Source of the DNA: Pseudomaricurvus alkylphenolicus
GTDB lineage: Bacteria; Pseudomonadota; Gammaproteobacteria; Pseudomonadales; Cellvibrionaceae
Assembly (NCBI RefSeq): GCF_011683955.1
Contig: NZ_JAAQPI010000016.1
Span: 1-64,000, forward strand
Direction: 5' to 3'
Length of the DNA: 64,000 bases
Below are positions 1-10,400 of this stretch, piece after piece. The first letter of the stretch is position 1. Each line of letters opens with the position of its first letter. The notes beneath the pieces are model-generated. The model had not been told where the DNA came from. It ran no database searches and saw only the letters and a program-made list of their open reading frames with translations. Both the position numbers and the translations under genes were made by a program.

Positions 1-262
1 GTTGTTTATGCGTAGGGCGGATTAGGCGCTTGCGCCGTAATCCGCCGGTTCTGCCGGAGATGTTCGTTGGCTGCGGCCCGGTTTTTAACACCCTTGAATG
101 TGCCTGCAACAGGTGATTTGTACACGGCCGCCGCCAATTTAAACCTTCGGCGGATCGGTGGATTACGAAGCGCAAAGCGCTTCTAATCCACCCTACGTCG
201 TGCGGCCGTTGCGGACATTATCGAACGCCCATGGTGCCCTGAACCAGGATTATGAACTTCCG
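1..262. repeat. 262-bp interspersed repeat, copy 1
   Basis: This stretch recurs at 44761-45022 in the same orientation with only three differences (positions 110, 206 and 213). It holds two imperfect hairpins, at 16-46 and 157-192. Their arms resemble the GGCGGATTA/TAATCCGCC and GGTGGATTA/TAATCCACC elements common between genes in proteobacteria, and each stem has one bulged C. Both copies lie just past the 3' end of a minus-strand gene (28 bp here). The left end cannot be set because the window begins inside the match. No open frame in it looks like a gene. Confidence 0.9.
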
Positions 263-289
263 GTTATGGCACACAGCTGCCAGATTAGG

Positions 290-2329
<2,040 letters not shown>

Positions 2330-2386
2330 CTAGTGCGTGGTTGTTTCTCTAATTGTCTTTGTGTTTATCGAGTGACTGGATGGTGG

Positions 2387-2791
2387 TCAATCTTTAGGTA
2401 TAAATCCGGCGTCCTGCAGGCGGTGGGTCATTTCTGCAAACACCAGGTTAAGGGCATTGAGTGGGCGCAGCATCACTTCGAAGTGGACAATTTGTCCCTG
2501 TTCATTCCAGCGAATCAGGTCGATGCCTTTCAGGCTTTTACCTTGGACTTCGGCAGAAAATTCCAGGGCAAAACTGTCGCCGTCCATCCACTCGCGGTGG
2601 TAAGTGAAGTTCTCGAAGATGTCTGAGATCATAGAAAGGATGTAATGAACAATCTCTCTGCCCTGTTTGGGTTGCCAAACCGTGGGAGAGTGGAATTCCA
2701 CATCTTTGTGCAGCAACTCTGCCAAAAGGTCCATGTCTTTTTCCAGCACTGCGCGGTGCCAGCGTTCCAGGTTGTTTGCATTCACAGTCAT
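2387..2791 (-). CDS. SnoaL/NTF2-like fold protein
   Basis: This 134-residue protein has the pattern of the NTF2/SnoaL alpha-beta barrel family: an N-terminal helix (NNLERWHRAVLEKD), then DLLAELLHKDVEFHSPTVWQ and a long curved sheet. Members are small ligand-binding or isomerase-type proteins, and the substrate cannot be read from sequence. An AAGGA ribosome site precedes the ATG, and only 8 bp separate it from the dienoyl-CoA isomerase gene, so the two should be co-transcribed. The context suggests a role in acyl-CoA or related lipid metabolism, but that is inference. Confidence 0.8.
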   Translation of the reverse strand: MTVNANNLERWHRAVLEKDMDLLAELLHKDVEFHSPTVWQPKQGREIVHYILSMISDIFENFTYHREWMDGDSFALEFSAEVQGKSLKGIDLIRWNEQGQIVHFEVMLRPLNALNLVFAEMTHRLQDAGFIPKD

Positions 2792-2799
2792 CGATCCTT

Positions 2800-3642
2800 T
2801 TATTTGATGGGGGCGTCGATGGCGCAGAGTTCGTCAAACTGAGGTTCACGCTTTTCCAGTTTGGCGGTAAAGGTTTCAGCCATGTCAACCTGGGGCTGAA
2901 ACATGCCGGTTTGCCAAAGCGCCATGGCGTTGAGACCGTCGGCTACGCTGTGGTCGCGGGCGTAGTTGATCATCTCTTTGCAGCCAGTTACCGCCAGGGG
3001 AGAACGGCTGGCAATTTCTGCGGCGATCTCCATAACGCCGTCGAGCAGGGCTTGCTGATCGGAGTAAACGCGGTTCACCAGGCCAAATTCCTTGGCTTCG
3101 ATGGCTTGCATACGGCGGCCGGTGTAGGCCAGTTCCCGCATAAGCCCCTGGGGAATCAGGTGGGGCAGTCGCTGCAAGGTTCCGAGGTCGGCGGTCATGC
3201 CCAGTTTGGTTTCTTCGATACTGAAGAAGGCGTCTTCGGTGCAGTAGCGACTGTCGCAGGCAGAGACCATGTCCACGGCGCCGCCGATGCAACCGCCCTG
3301 GATGGCCGCCAGCACTGGCATGCGGGCACGTTCCAGGCGGTTAAAAACGTCTTGCAGCTGCAACACAGTGTGGCGCAGGAGCTCGTGTTTGCGTCCGATC
3401 TCTACGTCATTGTTGGTCACGTTACCTTCCGTAAATACGGCCAGATCCATGCCGGCACAGAAGTGTTTACCGGTGGAGGAGAGCACAATCACCCGGGCGG
3501 CTGCTTCCTGATTGATCTGGTCGACCACCACCGGCAGTTCACGCCAGAAGTCAGGGTTCATGGAGTTGTATTGATTCGGGCGGTTGAGTTGGATATGGGC
3601 AATTTTGTCCTGAATATCCAGTTTCAGGCTGTTGTAGCTCAT
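2800..3642 (-). CDS. Enoyl-CoA hydratase/isomerase, delta(3,5)-delta(2,4)-dienoyl-CoA isomerase type
   Basis: This crotonase-fold protein of 280 residues shows the CoA/oxyanion-hole motifs HFCAGMDL and QGGCIGGAVDM. The segment SIEETKLGMTADLGTLQRLP places Glu and Asp where human ECH1 (dienoyl-CoA isomerase) has its catalytic pair, so I favour that activity over a plain hydratase. The reaction would move 3,5-double bonds to 2,4, giving the substrate of FadH, encoded two genes downstream. The ATG at 3642 was chosen over the longer frame (3708) because an AGGAGG sits 11 nt upstream and the extra residues would run into the operator region. Confidence 0.9.
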   Translation of the reverse strand: MSYNSLKLDIQDKIAHIQLNRPNQYNSMNPDFWRELPVVVDQINQEAAARVIVLSSTGKHFCAGMDLAVFTEGNVTNNDVEIGRKHELLRHTVLQLQDVFNRLERARMPVLAAIQGGCIGGAVDMVSACDSRYCTEDAFFSIEETKLGMTADLGTLQRLPHLIPQGLMRELAYTGRRMQAIEAKEFGLVNRVYSDQQALLDGVMEIAAEIASRSPLAVTGCKEMINYARDHSVADGLNAMALWQTGMFQPQVDMAETFTAKLEKREPQFDELCAIDAPIK

Positions 3643-3695
3643 TGGGCTCTGTGCCTCCTTTTTGTCTTCTTCACCGTGCGGTCGCACGCTCAAAC

Positions 3696-3708
3696 TAGAC
3701 ACTGTCAA
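3696..3708. promoter_or_regulatory. TetR-type operator O1
   Basis: TAGACACTGTCAA is a 13-bp near palindrome (TTGACA-N-TGTCAA with one mismatch). It matches the stronger copy at 3739-3751, centred 43 bp away. On the minus strand it lies just downstream of the predicted start of the fatty-acid operon transcript, where bound repressor could block elongation. Assignment to the neighbouring TetR protein is inference from position. Confidence 0.7.
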
Positions 3709-3722
3709 GTTGGTGTGAGGCT

Positions 3723-3767
3723 AAGGTATCGTTGTATTTTGACAGTGTCAAGATGGATTGGTACATT
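3723..3767. promoter_or_regulatory. Divergent promoters sharing TetR operator O2
   Basis: The palindrome TTGACAGTGTCAA (3739-3751) supplies a perfect -35 TTGACA on both strands. Rightward, a 17-nt spacer leads to TACATT (3762-3767), only 7 nt before the tetR ATG. Leftward, TTGACA (3751-3746) and a 17-nt spacer lead to TACCTT (3728-3723) for the dienoyl-CoA isomerase operon. A single repressor dimer at O2 would cover both -35 elements, giving joint repression and autoregulation. Transcription starts are inferred from the motifs. Confidence 0.72.
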
Positions 3768-3774
3768 GGCTCCC

Positions 3775-4404
3775 ATGACTGATCAGACACTTTCCAACAA
3801 GAAGACATATCACCACGGTGATCTGCGAAAAACGCTGCTGGACGAAGCGGCCAAGATGATTTGCGAGGAGGGGGAGGATGCCCTGTCGATGCGCAAGCTG
3901 GCGGCGCGGGCGGGTGTGTCTCGTACCGCGCCTTACCATCATTTCGCTGACAAACAGACGTTGTTGTGTGCAATTGCGGAAGAGGGGTTCAGGCTTTTCT
4001 CCGAGATGATGCGACGGTCCAGCATCCCTGAAGAGGGGCCCGTCAGTTGTGAAGGTTTGCAGCATTATGTGAATAATTATGTGGGCTTTGCGGTTGAGCA
4101 TCATCAGTATTATGACTTGATGTTTGGTGGCCGCTTGTGGCGGGATCAGGGGCTGACGGATTCGCTTAAGAGGGTCGCTCATGGGTCGTTTAGGGGATAT
4201 GTGGAGCGAATTCGGAGTCTGCAGGAGAAGGGTTTGGTGGCCAGGGAAATGGATGCGCTACGCTTTTCGCAGGTGAGCTGGAGTACGATGCATGGTATCA
4301 GCCGTCTGATGATTGATGGTATTTATGTGGATTCGGCAGCGATCAAGCCGATTTGTGACAACGCAGGCGCAATGTTTTGGGCGGAGTTGACCGGGGGGCG
4401 TTGA
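3775..4404 (+). CDS. TetR/AcrR family transcriptional repressor
   Basis: This 209-residue regulator has a TetR-type helix-turn-helix at about residues 25-65 (ALSMRKLAARAGVSRTAPYHHFADKQTLL) and a helical ligand-binding C-terminal half with a WHG-like motif (WSTMHGISRLMIDG). It lies divergent to the unsaturated fatty-acid oxidation operon and probably represses it until an acyl-CoA is bound, as many fatty-acid TetR regulators do. The frame stays open far upstream, but the ATG at 3775 fits the start of homology and the promoter. There is no Shine-Dalgarno sequence, and the -10 ends 7 nt before the ATG, so the mRNA may be leaderless. Confidence 0.92.
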   Translation: MTDQTLSNKKTYHHGDLRKTLLDEAAKMICEEGEDALSMRKLAARAGVSRTAPYHHFADKQTLLCAIAEEGFRLFSEMMRRSSIPEEGPVSCEGLQHYVNNYVGFAVEHHQYYDLMFGGRLWRDQGLTDSLKRVAHGSFRGYVERIRSLQEKGLVAREMDALRFSQVSWSTMHGISRLMIDGIYVDSAAIKPICDNAGAMFWAELTGGR

Positions 4405-4412
4405 TTTCGTTT

Positions 4413-4426
4413 TTGATCGGGATCAA
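4413..4426. promoter_or_regulatory. FNR/Anr box, distal
   Basis: TTGATCGGGATCAA is an exact match to the FNR/Anr consensus TTGAT-N4-ATCAA. It begins 8 bp after the tetR stop and lies 60 bp upstream of a second box in front of the 42-codon gene. Confidence 0.75.
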
Positions 4427-4472
4427 CTGAAGGCTAGGTAGTTGGCCTGCTGTGACACACGGGGCGCGGGGG

Positions 4473-4514
4473 TTGACCGAGATCAAGGTTAGCGTCCGGG
4501 CCGGGATTTATCGT
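4473..4514 (+). promoter_or_regulatory. FNR/Anr-dependent class II promoter
   Basis: TTGACCGAGATCAA (4473-4486) matches the FNR/Anr consensus at nine of ten fixed bases. A TATCGT -10 candidate lies at 4509-4514. If transcription starts near 4521, the box is centred at -41.5, the classic spacing for FNR-activated promoters. The downstream gene starts at 4589. Confidence 0.7.
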
Positions 4515-4588
4515 ATCACTGAATTTTAGAGAAGCCGTTAAGCCAGCGGCTGTAAACACTTAACAGTGAATGATAAGGAAGGTGTGTG

Positions 4589-4717
4589 ATGTATCTCGAT
4601 AGCTATGTGGTTTCCGGTCTGGTGATTGTCGCGTTGACTTGTGTGGTGTTGGGTTATGTGGGCTACTACGGCTTTCGTCACATTAAGCAGGATATGGCGA
4701 AGTCTGAGAAGAAGTAA
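4589..4717 (+). CDS. Small single-span membrane protein (42 aa), oxygen-regulated
   Basis: This short gene encodes 42 residues. Residues 7-28 form one hydrophobic helix, followed by a charged tail (GFRHIKQDMAKSEKK), so a membrane protein with a cytoplasmic basic end is expected. A clear AAGGAAGG ribosome site lies 6 nt before the ATG. It resembles short DUF3149-like proteins in size and in the RHI-x-D tail, but I cannot confirm the family. Two FNR/Anr boxes upstream suggest induction at low oxygen. No partner gene is adjacent: the tetR gene ends before it and a tRNA cluster on the other strand follows. Function unknown. Confidence 0.75.
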   Translation: MYLDSYVVSGLVIVALTCVVLGYVGYYGFRHIKQDMAKSEKK

Positions 4718-4842
4718 TACTTCTCAATCCGATAGCTTCATGCGGCCCGGAACTGCCTGCGGGCACAGTGGCCGTTTTCGACAGATTGGTCCGTCGTGTT
4801 TTGTGCCCTGAAAGGCGGTAACGAATAGGCAAGTTCGGGAAA

Positions 4843-4919
4843 TGGCGGACCGGACGGGACTCGAACCCGCGACCTCCGGCGTGACAGGCCGGCATTCTAA
4901 CCAACTGAACTACCGGTCC
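4843..4919 (-). tRNA. tRNA-Asp(GTC), copy 2
   Basis: A 77-nt cloverleaf with encoded CCA, anticodon GTC, acceptor stem GGACCGG/CCGGTCC and a normal T-loop (GGTTCGAGTCC). It is identical to the copy at 5000-5076, and together with tRNA-Val they form one minus-strand transcription unit. Confidence 0.97.
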
Positions 4920-4950
4920 AACGGTAGGATTATCCAAAGATAATCTAAGC

Positions 4951-4969
4951 TTTGGGCAATTTGCCCAAA
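4951..4969. repeat. Inverted repeat in tRNA spacer
   Basis: The spacer between the two tRNA-Asp genes holds perfect 9-bp inverted arms, TTTGGGCAA and TTGCCCAAA, around one central base. It may help fold or process the tRNA precursor. There is no U-run to make it a terminator. Confidence 0.5.
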
Positions 4970-4999
4970 AGGGCGTTTCAGTAAAACGCTAGGGAAAAA

Positions 5000-5076
5000 T
5001 GGCGGACCGGACGGGACTCGAACCCGCGACCTCCGGCGTGACAGGCCGGCATTCTAACCAACTGAACTACCGGTCC
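5000..5076 (-). tRNA. tRNA-Asp(GTC), copy 1
   Basis: Identical over 77 nt to the copy at 4843-4919, with encoded CCA and anticodon GTC. It lies 45 bp downstream of tRNA-Val in the same minus-strand unit. Confidence 0.97.
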
Positions 5077-5121
5077 GCTGTACTGACGCTTCACAAAACC
5101 TCTCATCACGCTCTGAGGAAT

Positions 5122-5197
5122 TGGTGGGTGGTGAGGGGATCGAACCCCCGACCCTCGCCTTGTAAGGGCGATGCTCTCCCAGCTGAGCTAACCACCC
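5122..5197 (-). tRNA. tRNA-Val(TAC)
   Basis: A 76-nt cloverleaf with encoded CCA, acceptor stem GGGTGGT/ACCACCC and anticodon TAC. It is the first tRNA of the minus-strand Val-Asp-Asp unit. Confidence 0.97.
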
Positions 5198-5215
5198 CCG
5201 CTGTCAGTGGCGCGT

Positions 5216-5243
5216 ATAATACGGATTAATTTGGCTCCGTCAA
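5216..5243 (-). promoter_or_regulatory. Promoter of the Val-Asp-Asp tRNA unit
   Basis: Read on the minus strand, TTGACG (5243-5238), a 16-nt spacer and TATTAT (5221-5216) form a strong sigma-70 promoter, followed by a GC-rich discriminator (ACGCGCC) typical of stable-RNA genes under stringent control. It lies about 18 bp before tRNA-Val. Confidence 0.75.
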
Positions 5244-5385
5244 CGATTTTTTCTAGAAAATTCAAAAAGCTACTGTCATTGTCTGGTTTGTCCTCAAAAA
5301 GGTTTCACGCAGGGGACGGGGTTCTAGTGGCGGCCCTGGGCGGTTGTTATAATCCGCGTCATTATTGTTGGAGCGCTCTATCGCT

Positions 5386-5937
5386 ATGGTAAAAATTCCG
5401 GGGGCTAAACGCTTGGCCAAATTAGCCGTTTTGTGGCTACCACTGACATTCCTGCTGGCAATGCCCGGGCAGGCGGTTATTGATGCCTATGAGTTTGAAG
5501 ACGAGGTGATGCGTCAGCGTTATCTGGCCTTTATTGAGGAGATGCGTTGCCCCAAGTGTCAGAATCAGAATCTGGCCGGTTCTGATTCTCCGATCGCTTC
5601 CGATCTGCGGCGGGAGTTGCACCGTCTGTTGATGGACGGCAGGAGCGATAAGGAGATCGTCGATTTTATGGTTGATCGATACGGAGACTATGTTCTCTAC
5701 CGTCCCAAAGTGCAGCGCAATACCCTGGTTCTCTGGGGCTTGCCTTTGTTGTTGCTGGTGTTTGGGGGGCTGCTGGTGGCAGTGACTTTACGGCAGCGGC
5801 GCCGGTCCGCGTTGGGTGCCGAGGGGCAGCCTCAGGATGAAAGCCAGCAGGAGGCTCAACAGCAGCGACTGCAGGAGCTGCTGGAACAGGCGCGTCAGCG
5901 TGATCAAGAGCAGTCTGACAAGGACTCACAGAATTAA
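5386..5937 (+). CDS. ccmH: Cytochrome c maturation protein CcmH
   Basis: CcmH is a membrane-anchored periplasmic thiol protein that keeps apocytochrome c cysteines reduced and works with CcmF/CcmI in haem ligation. The 183 residues have an N-terminal signal or anchor (residues 10-31), the MRCPKCQNQN redox motif (Cys55, Cys58), and a second membrane helix near 104-126. A Gln/Glu-rich cytoplasmic tail follows. The ATG at 5386 has GGAG 12 nt upstream; a TTG at 5365 would add seven residues. It pairs with ccmI 49 bp downstream. The rest of the ccm operon is not upstream, where the tRNA cluster lies. Confidence 0.93.
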   Translation: MVKIPGAKRLAKLAVLWLPLTFLLAMPGQAVIDAYEFEDEVMRQRYLAFIEEMRCPKCQNQNLAGSDSPIASDLRRELHRLLMDGRSDKEIVDFMVDRYGDYVLYRPKVQRNTLVLWGLPLLLLVFGGLLVAVTLRQRRRSALGAEGQPQDESQQEAQQQRLQELLEQARQRDQEQSDKDSQN

Positions 5938-5986
5938 AGCTGCACCTTAATAGATGTAGCTGTCTCAAGTATCTGGAATTTTAATC

Positions 5987-7240
5987 ATGACAATGGAATT
6001 TTGGGCTCCTGTAGCTCTGATGGTGCTGCTGGCGCTGGTGTTTCTCGGTTGGCCGTTGTGGCGTCGACAGAAGTTGGTCGGGGAGAGCCGGGACCAGCTG
6101 GTGCTGGATCTGTTTAATGAGCATCTTCATAGTCTGGAGGCACAGCGGGCTCAGGGTGAGCTGGATGAGGATCAGTTTGTTCAGCTGAAACAAGAGCTGG
6201 AACTGTCTTTGTTGGAGGATGCTCCGGAAGCGGTCAATTCCGGATCTGATCACAGCCGTTGGCCACTCTATCTGCTTTTGCTATGTCTGCCACTGGCATC
6301 GGTCATCTTCTATTTTGAGCGCGGCTCTGTGGAAGACATTAAAATTCTCGAGTTGCGCCAGCGTTATTTCGAGCTGCAGGTGCGTGCGGGTGACAATTCC
6401 GTGGAAGAGGAGGCTGCTCTGGCTGAGTTGGTCACCCGCCTGGAACAGCGTTTGGAACACAAGCCGGATAACATCGGTAACCGTTATTTGTTGGCTCGTT
6501 CATTGATGCAGCAGGGCCTGTTTGTGAAGGCGGTCGCTCAGTACAGTGTTCTGGTGCAGCAGAATGATCCCAACGAAGTCCCTGCCAATATCCTTTCTGA
6601 ACTGGCCCAGGCTGTGTTCCTGGCGGCGGACAATCGCATTACGCCAGAGGTGGTATTGCTGGTGGAACGGGCGCTGACCAAGGATCCGAACGATACCACG
6701 GCATTGGGATTGGCCGGCATTGCTTCGTTTGAGCAATCAGATTATACGGCTGCCATTGAGCACTGGCAGCGGGCAGTGCAGTTGATGGGGCCGATGAGCC
6801 CGGGTGCGGGGTCTCTGCAGGCGGGTATTGCCCGCGCGCGGCAGTTGCTGGCGGAGTCGGGTGGTGCGGTGTCTGCCCCGGAATCGCAATCGAACGCAAG
6901 CCGCATAGATGTAGAGGTTTCCCTGGCGGATGGCCTGGATGTTCCCGCCGATGCTGTTGTCTTTATATACGCCCGTGCCTGGCAGGGCCCGAAAGCGCCG
7001 CTGGCTATTACTCGGTTAAGCGCAGATCAGCTGCCCAGCCGGGTAAGTCTGGATGAATCTATGGCGATGGCACCCAATATGACCATCACCAGTTTTCCCC
7101 AGCTGGAATTAGTGGCGAGAGTTTCTCTGAGCGGCCAGCCCGCGCCCAGCAGTGGCGATTGGCAAGTGACCAAAGGTCCGTTGAAATTGGCCGACATTCA
7201 GGCTCCAATCTCTCTGGTGGTGGAGCAGCAGTTACCATAG
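5987..7240 (+). CDS. ccmI: Cytochrome c biogenesis factor CcmI (TPR protein)
   Basis: CcmI is an apocytochrome c chaperone that hands the polypeptide to the CcmFH haem lyase. The 417 residues show a membrane helix at about 6-24, a cytoplasmic loop with the family pattern (RDQLVLDLFNEHLHSLEAQRAQGELDEDQF), and a second helix at about 92-108. A TPR region (GNRYLLARSLMQQGLFVKAVAQYSVLV and later repeats) and a C-terminal periplasmic domain follow, rich in beta structure. An alternative ATG lies two codons in. It directly follows ccmH, and the gap of about 220 bp after it holds no clear signal. Confidence 0.92.
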   Translation: MTMEFWAPVALMVLLALVFLGWPLWRRQKLVGESRDQLVLDLFNEHLHSLEAQRAQGELDEDQFVQLKQELELSLLEDAPEAVNSGSDHSRWPLYLLLLCLPLASVIFYFERGSVEDIKILELRQRYFELQVRAGDNSVEEEAALAELVTRLEQRLEHKPDNIGNRYLLARSLMQQGLFVKAVAQYSVLVQQNDPNEVPANILSELAQAVFLAADNRITPEVVLLVERALTKDPNDTTALGLAGIASFEQSDYTAAIEHWQRAVQLMGPMSPGAGSLQAGIARARQLLAESGGAVSAPESQSNASRIDVEVSLADGLDVPADAVVFIYARAWQGPKAPLAITRLSADQLPSRVSLDESMAMAPNMTITSFPQLELVARVSLSGQPAPSSGDWQVTKGPLKLADIQAPISLVVEQQLP

Positions 7241-7457
7241 GTGGTTACGGCTGCGGCTTTGATATCCGGGCTAGTTTTGAGCACTTTTTGATCAGTTGGT
7301 TGCCATTCAACCAATAGGTCAAAGAGGATGCTTTCCGGCCGCCAATGGGTGTAGAATCCCTGCTTTGGTTTATCCGTTGAGTAGCGGGCAGGATGCCTCA
7401 GGTACTCCAAGTAAATTATAAGAAAATCAAACTATTAGGTCTGAGTGAAGCAGTTGT

Positions 7458-10400
7458 ATGCGGCTAAAATGTATTAAGCTGGCGGGGTTCAAATCCTTTG
7501 TTGATCCAACCACGGTCAATTTTCCAAGCAACCTCGGCGCGGTGGTAGGGCCGAACGGCTGCGGCAAGTCCAATATCATCGACGCCGTGCGCTGGGTGAT
7601 GGGGGAATCGTCCGCCAAGAACCTCCGTGGTGAGTCCATGACGGACGTTATTTTTAACGGATCCGGTGGGCGCAAACCCGTAGGGCAGGCCTCTATCGAG
7701 CTGGTGTTTGACAACAGTGATGGCTCCTTGGTGGGCGAATACGCCGCGTTTTCGGAGATTTCCGTCAAGCGCAAGGTGACCCGCGACGCGCAGAACAGCT
7801 ATTACCTTAACGGTTCCAAATGCCGTCGCCGCGATATTACCGATATCTTCCTGGGCACGGGGCTGGGGCCTCGCAGTTATGCGATTATCGAACAGGGCAT
7901 GATTTCGCGTCTGATCGAAGCCAAACCCGAAGAGCTGCGGGTGTATATTGAAGAGGCGGCGGGCATCTCCAAATATAAGGAGCGCCGCCGCGATACTGAA
8001 AACCGTATGCGCCGCACCCATGAAAACCTGGAGCGTCTGACCGATATCCGCGAAGAGCTTGAGCGTCAGCTGTCGCGTTTGCAGCGTCAGGCCCAATCCG
8101 CCGAGAAATACACCGAATTCAAGAAAGAAGAGCGCCAGCTGAAGGCCCAGCTGCAGGCGCTGCGCTATCGAATCCTGGACGAAAAATCTACCGCCAAGAA
8201 AGCCACGATCAGTGAGTTTGAACTCAAGGTGGAATCCTTTGTTACCGACCAGGTCACCAAAGACACAGCGATCGAAAAATATCGCACGCAGTACACTGAA
8301 CTCGGCGACAAGTTCAATGATGTTCAGGGCCGTTACTACTCTCTGGGGGCCGATATTGCCCGCATTGAGCAAACTATCCAGCACGCCCAGGAGCGTGGTC
8401 GCCAGCTACAGACAGATTTGGACCAGACCGAACGGGACTGGAAGGAATCTGAAGAACATCTGGTCGCCGATCGCGAAAAGTCGGAGCAGTTTGAAACCGA
8501 ACTGATGGAACTGGAACCCGAGCTGGAAATGGTCAGGGCCGCGGAGGAGGGCTCCGGCGATGAACTGCTGGGCGCCGAAGAGGCCATGCAGGCCTGGCAA
8601 CAGGATTGGGACAATTTTAACCAGACGGCTGCCGAACCGCGCCAGCGTGCTGAAGTGCAGCAGTCCCGCATCCAGCATTTGGAGACGGTACAGACCCGCT
8701 TGCTGGATCGCATCCGCAAGCTGGAGGACGAAAAAACCGATCTGATTCCGGACGCGGGCGAAGACGAAATCGAAGAGCTCACCGAACAGCTGGCCGAGCT
8801 GGATATGGGGGTCAGCGAAAAGCGCGAGCGTACCGAAGAGCTGAGCGAACAGGTGGACCAACAGCGCGAGCGCAATAACCAGCTGAGTGACCAACTCAGC
8901 GAAGCCCGTGGCGAAGTGCAGACCCTGCGTGGTCGTCACGCCTCCCTGGAGGCCCTGCAACAGGCCGCCATGGGCGAGCAGAGCGGCGCCGTCAGCACCT
9001 GGCTGCAGGAACAGAGCCTGAGCGCCAATCCGCGTCTGGCCGAGGGTATCAATGTTCAGGACGGCTGGGACAAGGCGGTTGAGACGGTGTTGGGTGACAC
9101 CCTGCAGGCCGTTTGCGTCGACAGCCTGGATGCCGTCAGTGATATGGTTTCCAAGCTGACTCAGGGTGAACTGGTGCTGCTCGATTCCAATGCCCAGGTG
9201 TCCGCCAATGAGGCGCAAGCGGGGCCGCGCTTGCAGGACAAAATCGATTCCAACGTCAATGTCAGTGGTCTGCTGGGTTCTGTTTATGCGGCTGAAGATC
9301 TGGCCGCCGCACTGGCACTGCGTGGTTCACTGCAGGCTCACGAATCCGTCGTTACCCGAGACGGCCTGTGGCTGGGGCCAAACTGGCTGCGGGTTGCCCG
9401 CGACAGTGATGCCACCTCCGGTGTGATTGCCCGTCGCCAGGAGCTTGAGGAACTCACCGAAACCCTGGAGCAAACCGAAGCTCGGGTTGAAGAGCTGACC
9501 GGACAATTGGAGCGGGGCCGGGAAACGGTCAAATCTCTGGAGCAACAGCGCGAGCAATTGCGCCGCGAAGTCGAAGAGCAGAACCGCCGTCACGGTGAAT
9601 TGCGCTCCCAGTTGACCGCCAAACAGGTCAAGGTGGAGCAAATAACCGCCCGTCGTGATCGGGTGGACAATGAAATCGCTGACGCCCGCGAGCAGATGGA
9701 CCAGGAAAGTGAGGCGTTGTCTGAAGCCCGCATGATCCTGGAAGAAGCCATTGAGGCGATGGAGCGGGACACCGAAGCGCGGGAGGCGCTGTTGGCCCGT
9801 CGCGACGACATCCGCTCAAAGCTGGACGATGCCCGTCAGCGGGCTCGCCACGACAAGGATCGTGGGCATCAGTTGGCGATGCGTCACCAGGCGTTGAAAA
9901 CCCAGGTAGACGCCATTCGCGCCGGGCTGGGGCGCCTGCAGGAGCAAACCCAGCGCCTGCAGGAGCGTCGTCAGCAGTTGCGTGAGCAGTTGGAGGATTC
10001 GCGGGATCCGGCCGAGGAGCACCAGCTGGAACTGGAAGCACTGCTGGAGAAGCGTCTCTCCGTTGAGGAAGAGCTCAATAAAGCCCGCCAGGCGGTGGAG
10101 CAGGTGGAAGTGGACCTGCGCCAGGCGGAGCAGGATCGCAATCGCACCGAACAAGATGTGCAGGCGGTCCGTGCCAAGCTGGAACAGGCTCGCCTGGAAG
10201 CCCAGACATTGGAGGTTCAGCGCAAAACCCTGCAGGACCAGCTGACGGAAGACAACTTCCATCTGCCGACATTGATCGAAGCACTGCCCGAAGACGCCAC
10301 CGAGCAGCCAATGGAGGAAGAGCTGGAGCGCATTGCTGCGCGTATCACCCGTCTCGGCCCCATTAACCTGGCGGCTATTGACGAATATAAAACCGAAGCG

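Noticed and set aside
2776-4404. A 542-codon plus-strand frame covering the enoyl-CoA hydratase region and TetR
   Set aside because: Only its last 209 codons show homology (TetR). The first part is antisense to the isomerase gene and crosses the operator region.
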